A stretch of 64,000 nt of DNA from Streptomyces lasiicapitis (GTDB lineage: Bacteria > Actinomycetota > Actinomycetes > Streptomycetales > Streptomycetaceae). Where the stretch lies: contig NZ_BMNG01000005.1 in assembly GCF_014646335.1 (NCBI RefSeq), positions 124,001 through 188,000 of the forward strand, in the 5' to 3' direction. Below the pieces are notes generated by a model. It was not told the DNA's origin, made no database searches, and saw only the letters and a list, made by a program, of their open reading frames with translations. How positions within the stretch are numbered: the stretch's first letter is position 1; every line of letters starts with the position of its first letter. The position numbers and the translations under genes were made by a program. This document shows, one piece after another, positions 63,346 through 64,000 of the stretch.

Positions 63346-64000
63346 ATGACCCACCCGTCCTCACCGCCGCCCCCGCCCGAGCAGACTCCTCCGGGCTCCT
63401 TCGGCCCGCCCCCGCCCAGCCATCCGGCCGGTTTCGGGCCGCCCGTCGCCCCGCCGCCCGGCGGCTACGGGCCTTCGCAGCCGCCGGGGCCCCACCTGTC
63501 GGCGCCCACGCCGCCCCCGGGCGGTAGGTCCGGAGGCTCCCGGGGCCGTCTCGCGATCATCACCTCCGCCGTGCTGGCCATCGGCCTGATAGTCGGCGGC
63601 GGTGTCTGGTACGCCGCCACGCAGGGGGACGACGGCAAGGACAAGGACAAGACCGCGGCCAAACCGAGCGACGACGGCGCCGGACCCGCGTACGAGAAGC
63701 CCCGGGAGCGGGTGCCGACCAACCCCAAGGCCTTCTTCAAGGGTTCCGCGCCGCAACCCGACCTGCCCAAGGGCGAGTTCAGCACCTGGGAGGTGAAGGG
63801 CTCCTGGCTGACCGACAAGGTGTACGCGAAGGCCTCCGTCGACCGGATCACCGGCATGGACCCCGCCACCGGCAAGGACGTGTGGAAGCTGCCGAAGCAC
63901 GGCATGTCCTGCGCGGGCTCCCCTGACCTGGGCAAGGGCAACATCGCCGTCGTGGTCGTCCAGGAGAAGCGGACCGACGAGAACGAGTACCGCATGCCCT
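63346..64000 (+). CDS. Membrane-anchored PQQ-type beta-propeller protein 2 (partial)
   Basis: ATG 63346 has ATGGAG upstream; the window ends after 218 codons. The same layout as the gene before: Pro-rich N-terminus (MTHPSSPPPPPEQTPP), one membrane helix (RLAIITSAVLAIGLIVGGGVWYAA), a Lys/Asp linker, and the first blade with MDPATGKDVWKLPKHGMSCAG. The C-terminus lies outside the window. It is a probable tandem duplicate of the gene at 61662. Confidence 0.75.
   Translation, partial: MTHPSSPPPPPEQTPPGSFGPPPPSHPAGFGPPVAPPPGGYGPSQPPGPHLSAPTPPPGGRSGGSRGRLAIITSAVLAIGLIVGGGVWYAATQGDDGKDKDKTAAKPSDDGAGPAYEKPRERVPTNPKAFFKGSAPQPDLPKGEFSTWEVKGSWLTDKVYAKASVDRITGMDPATGKDVWKLPKHGMSCAGSPDLGKGNIAVVVVQEKRTDENEYRMP

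Overview
The window is high-GC DNA with GTG and TTG starts, GC-ending codons, actinobacterial gene families and HspR operators. This fits a Streptomyces chromosome, probably its conserved core interrupted by accessory blocks. No rRNA, CRISPR array, transposase or integrase was seen. One tRNA is present.

Layout. (1) 1-6430: the end of an SRPBCC protein, a membrane-anchored spermidine-synthase-like protein with a DUF2617 partner, a small Cys/Gly-rich membrane protein, a PLP aminotransferase, a PIG-V-like membrane mannosyltransferase and a YbjN protein. (2) 6530-9252: clpB, with an HspR operator (HAIR) upstream. (3) 9302-17918: a PPOX-family oxidoreductase, then an accessory island. The island holds a tiny exported protein with two DTGWTS repeats, translationally coupled to a Rieske-like protein that lacks its cluster ligands. 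Facing these are five paralogous LuxR-type regulators with a TrmB/PLD-like sensor, and between them an XRE/MmyB-type regulator with a small unknown protein. (4) 18223-23392: a conserved unknown, then the heat-shock operon dnaK-grpE-dnaJ-hspR on the minus strand with a perfect HAIR element and a second weaker one. (5) 23644-25911: a membrane Fe-S reductase of the EtfD type. (6) 26088-39867: seven FG-GAP proteins (one lipoprotein, six secreted), each with about seven calcium-loop repeats, interrupted by an XRE/TPR regulator unit and a membrane protein. (7) 39994-47839: YIP1 protein, phosphoribosyltransferase, dcd, a 52-residue zinc ribbon, tRNA-Gly(CCC), a frameshifted HEAT-repeat gene, polysaccharide deacetylase, GNAT and alkaline phosphatase. 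(8) 48240-57701: a lone condensation-domain protein, a 1,344-residue HTH-nSTAND-TM-WD40 protein, a small secreted protein, a PucR-type regulator, a DUF4394 protein and TerB. (9) 57942-61572: cold-shock protein, DEAD-box helicase, SCO5918-family protein, MerR and TetR regulators. (10) 61662-64000: two membrane-anchored PQQ-type beta-propellers, the second cut by the window edge.

How the parts connect. The HAIR sites put clpB (and the following YbjN gene) and dnaK-grpE-dnaJ-hspR under one repressor, HspR, encoded in the last cistron of its own operon. The most unusual block is 9870-17918, where a DTGW-repeat peptide, a ligandless Rieske-like protein and five sensor-regulator paralogs sit together. 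It looks like a peptide- or metabolite-responsive regulatory system, but its function is inferred only. Many genes lack a ribosome binding site and instead have a TAnnnT box 6-8 bases before the start codon, which suggests leaderless mRNAs. Strong stem-loops separate most transcription units.
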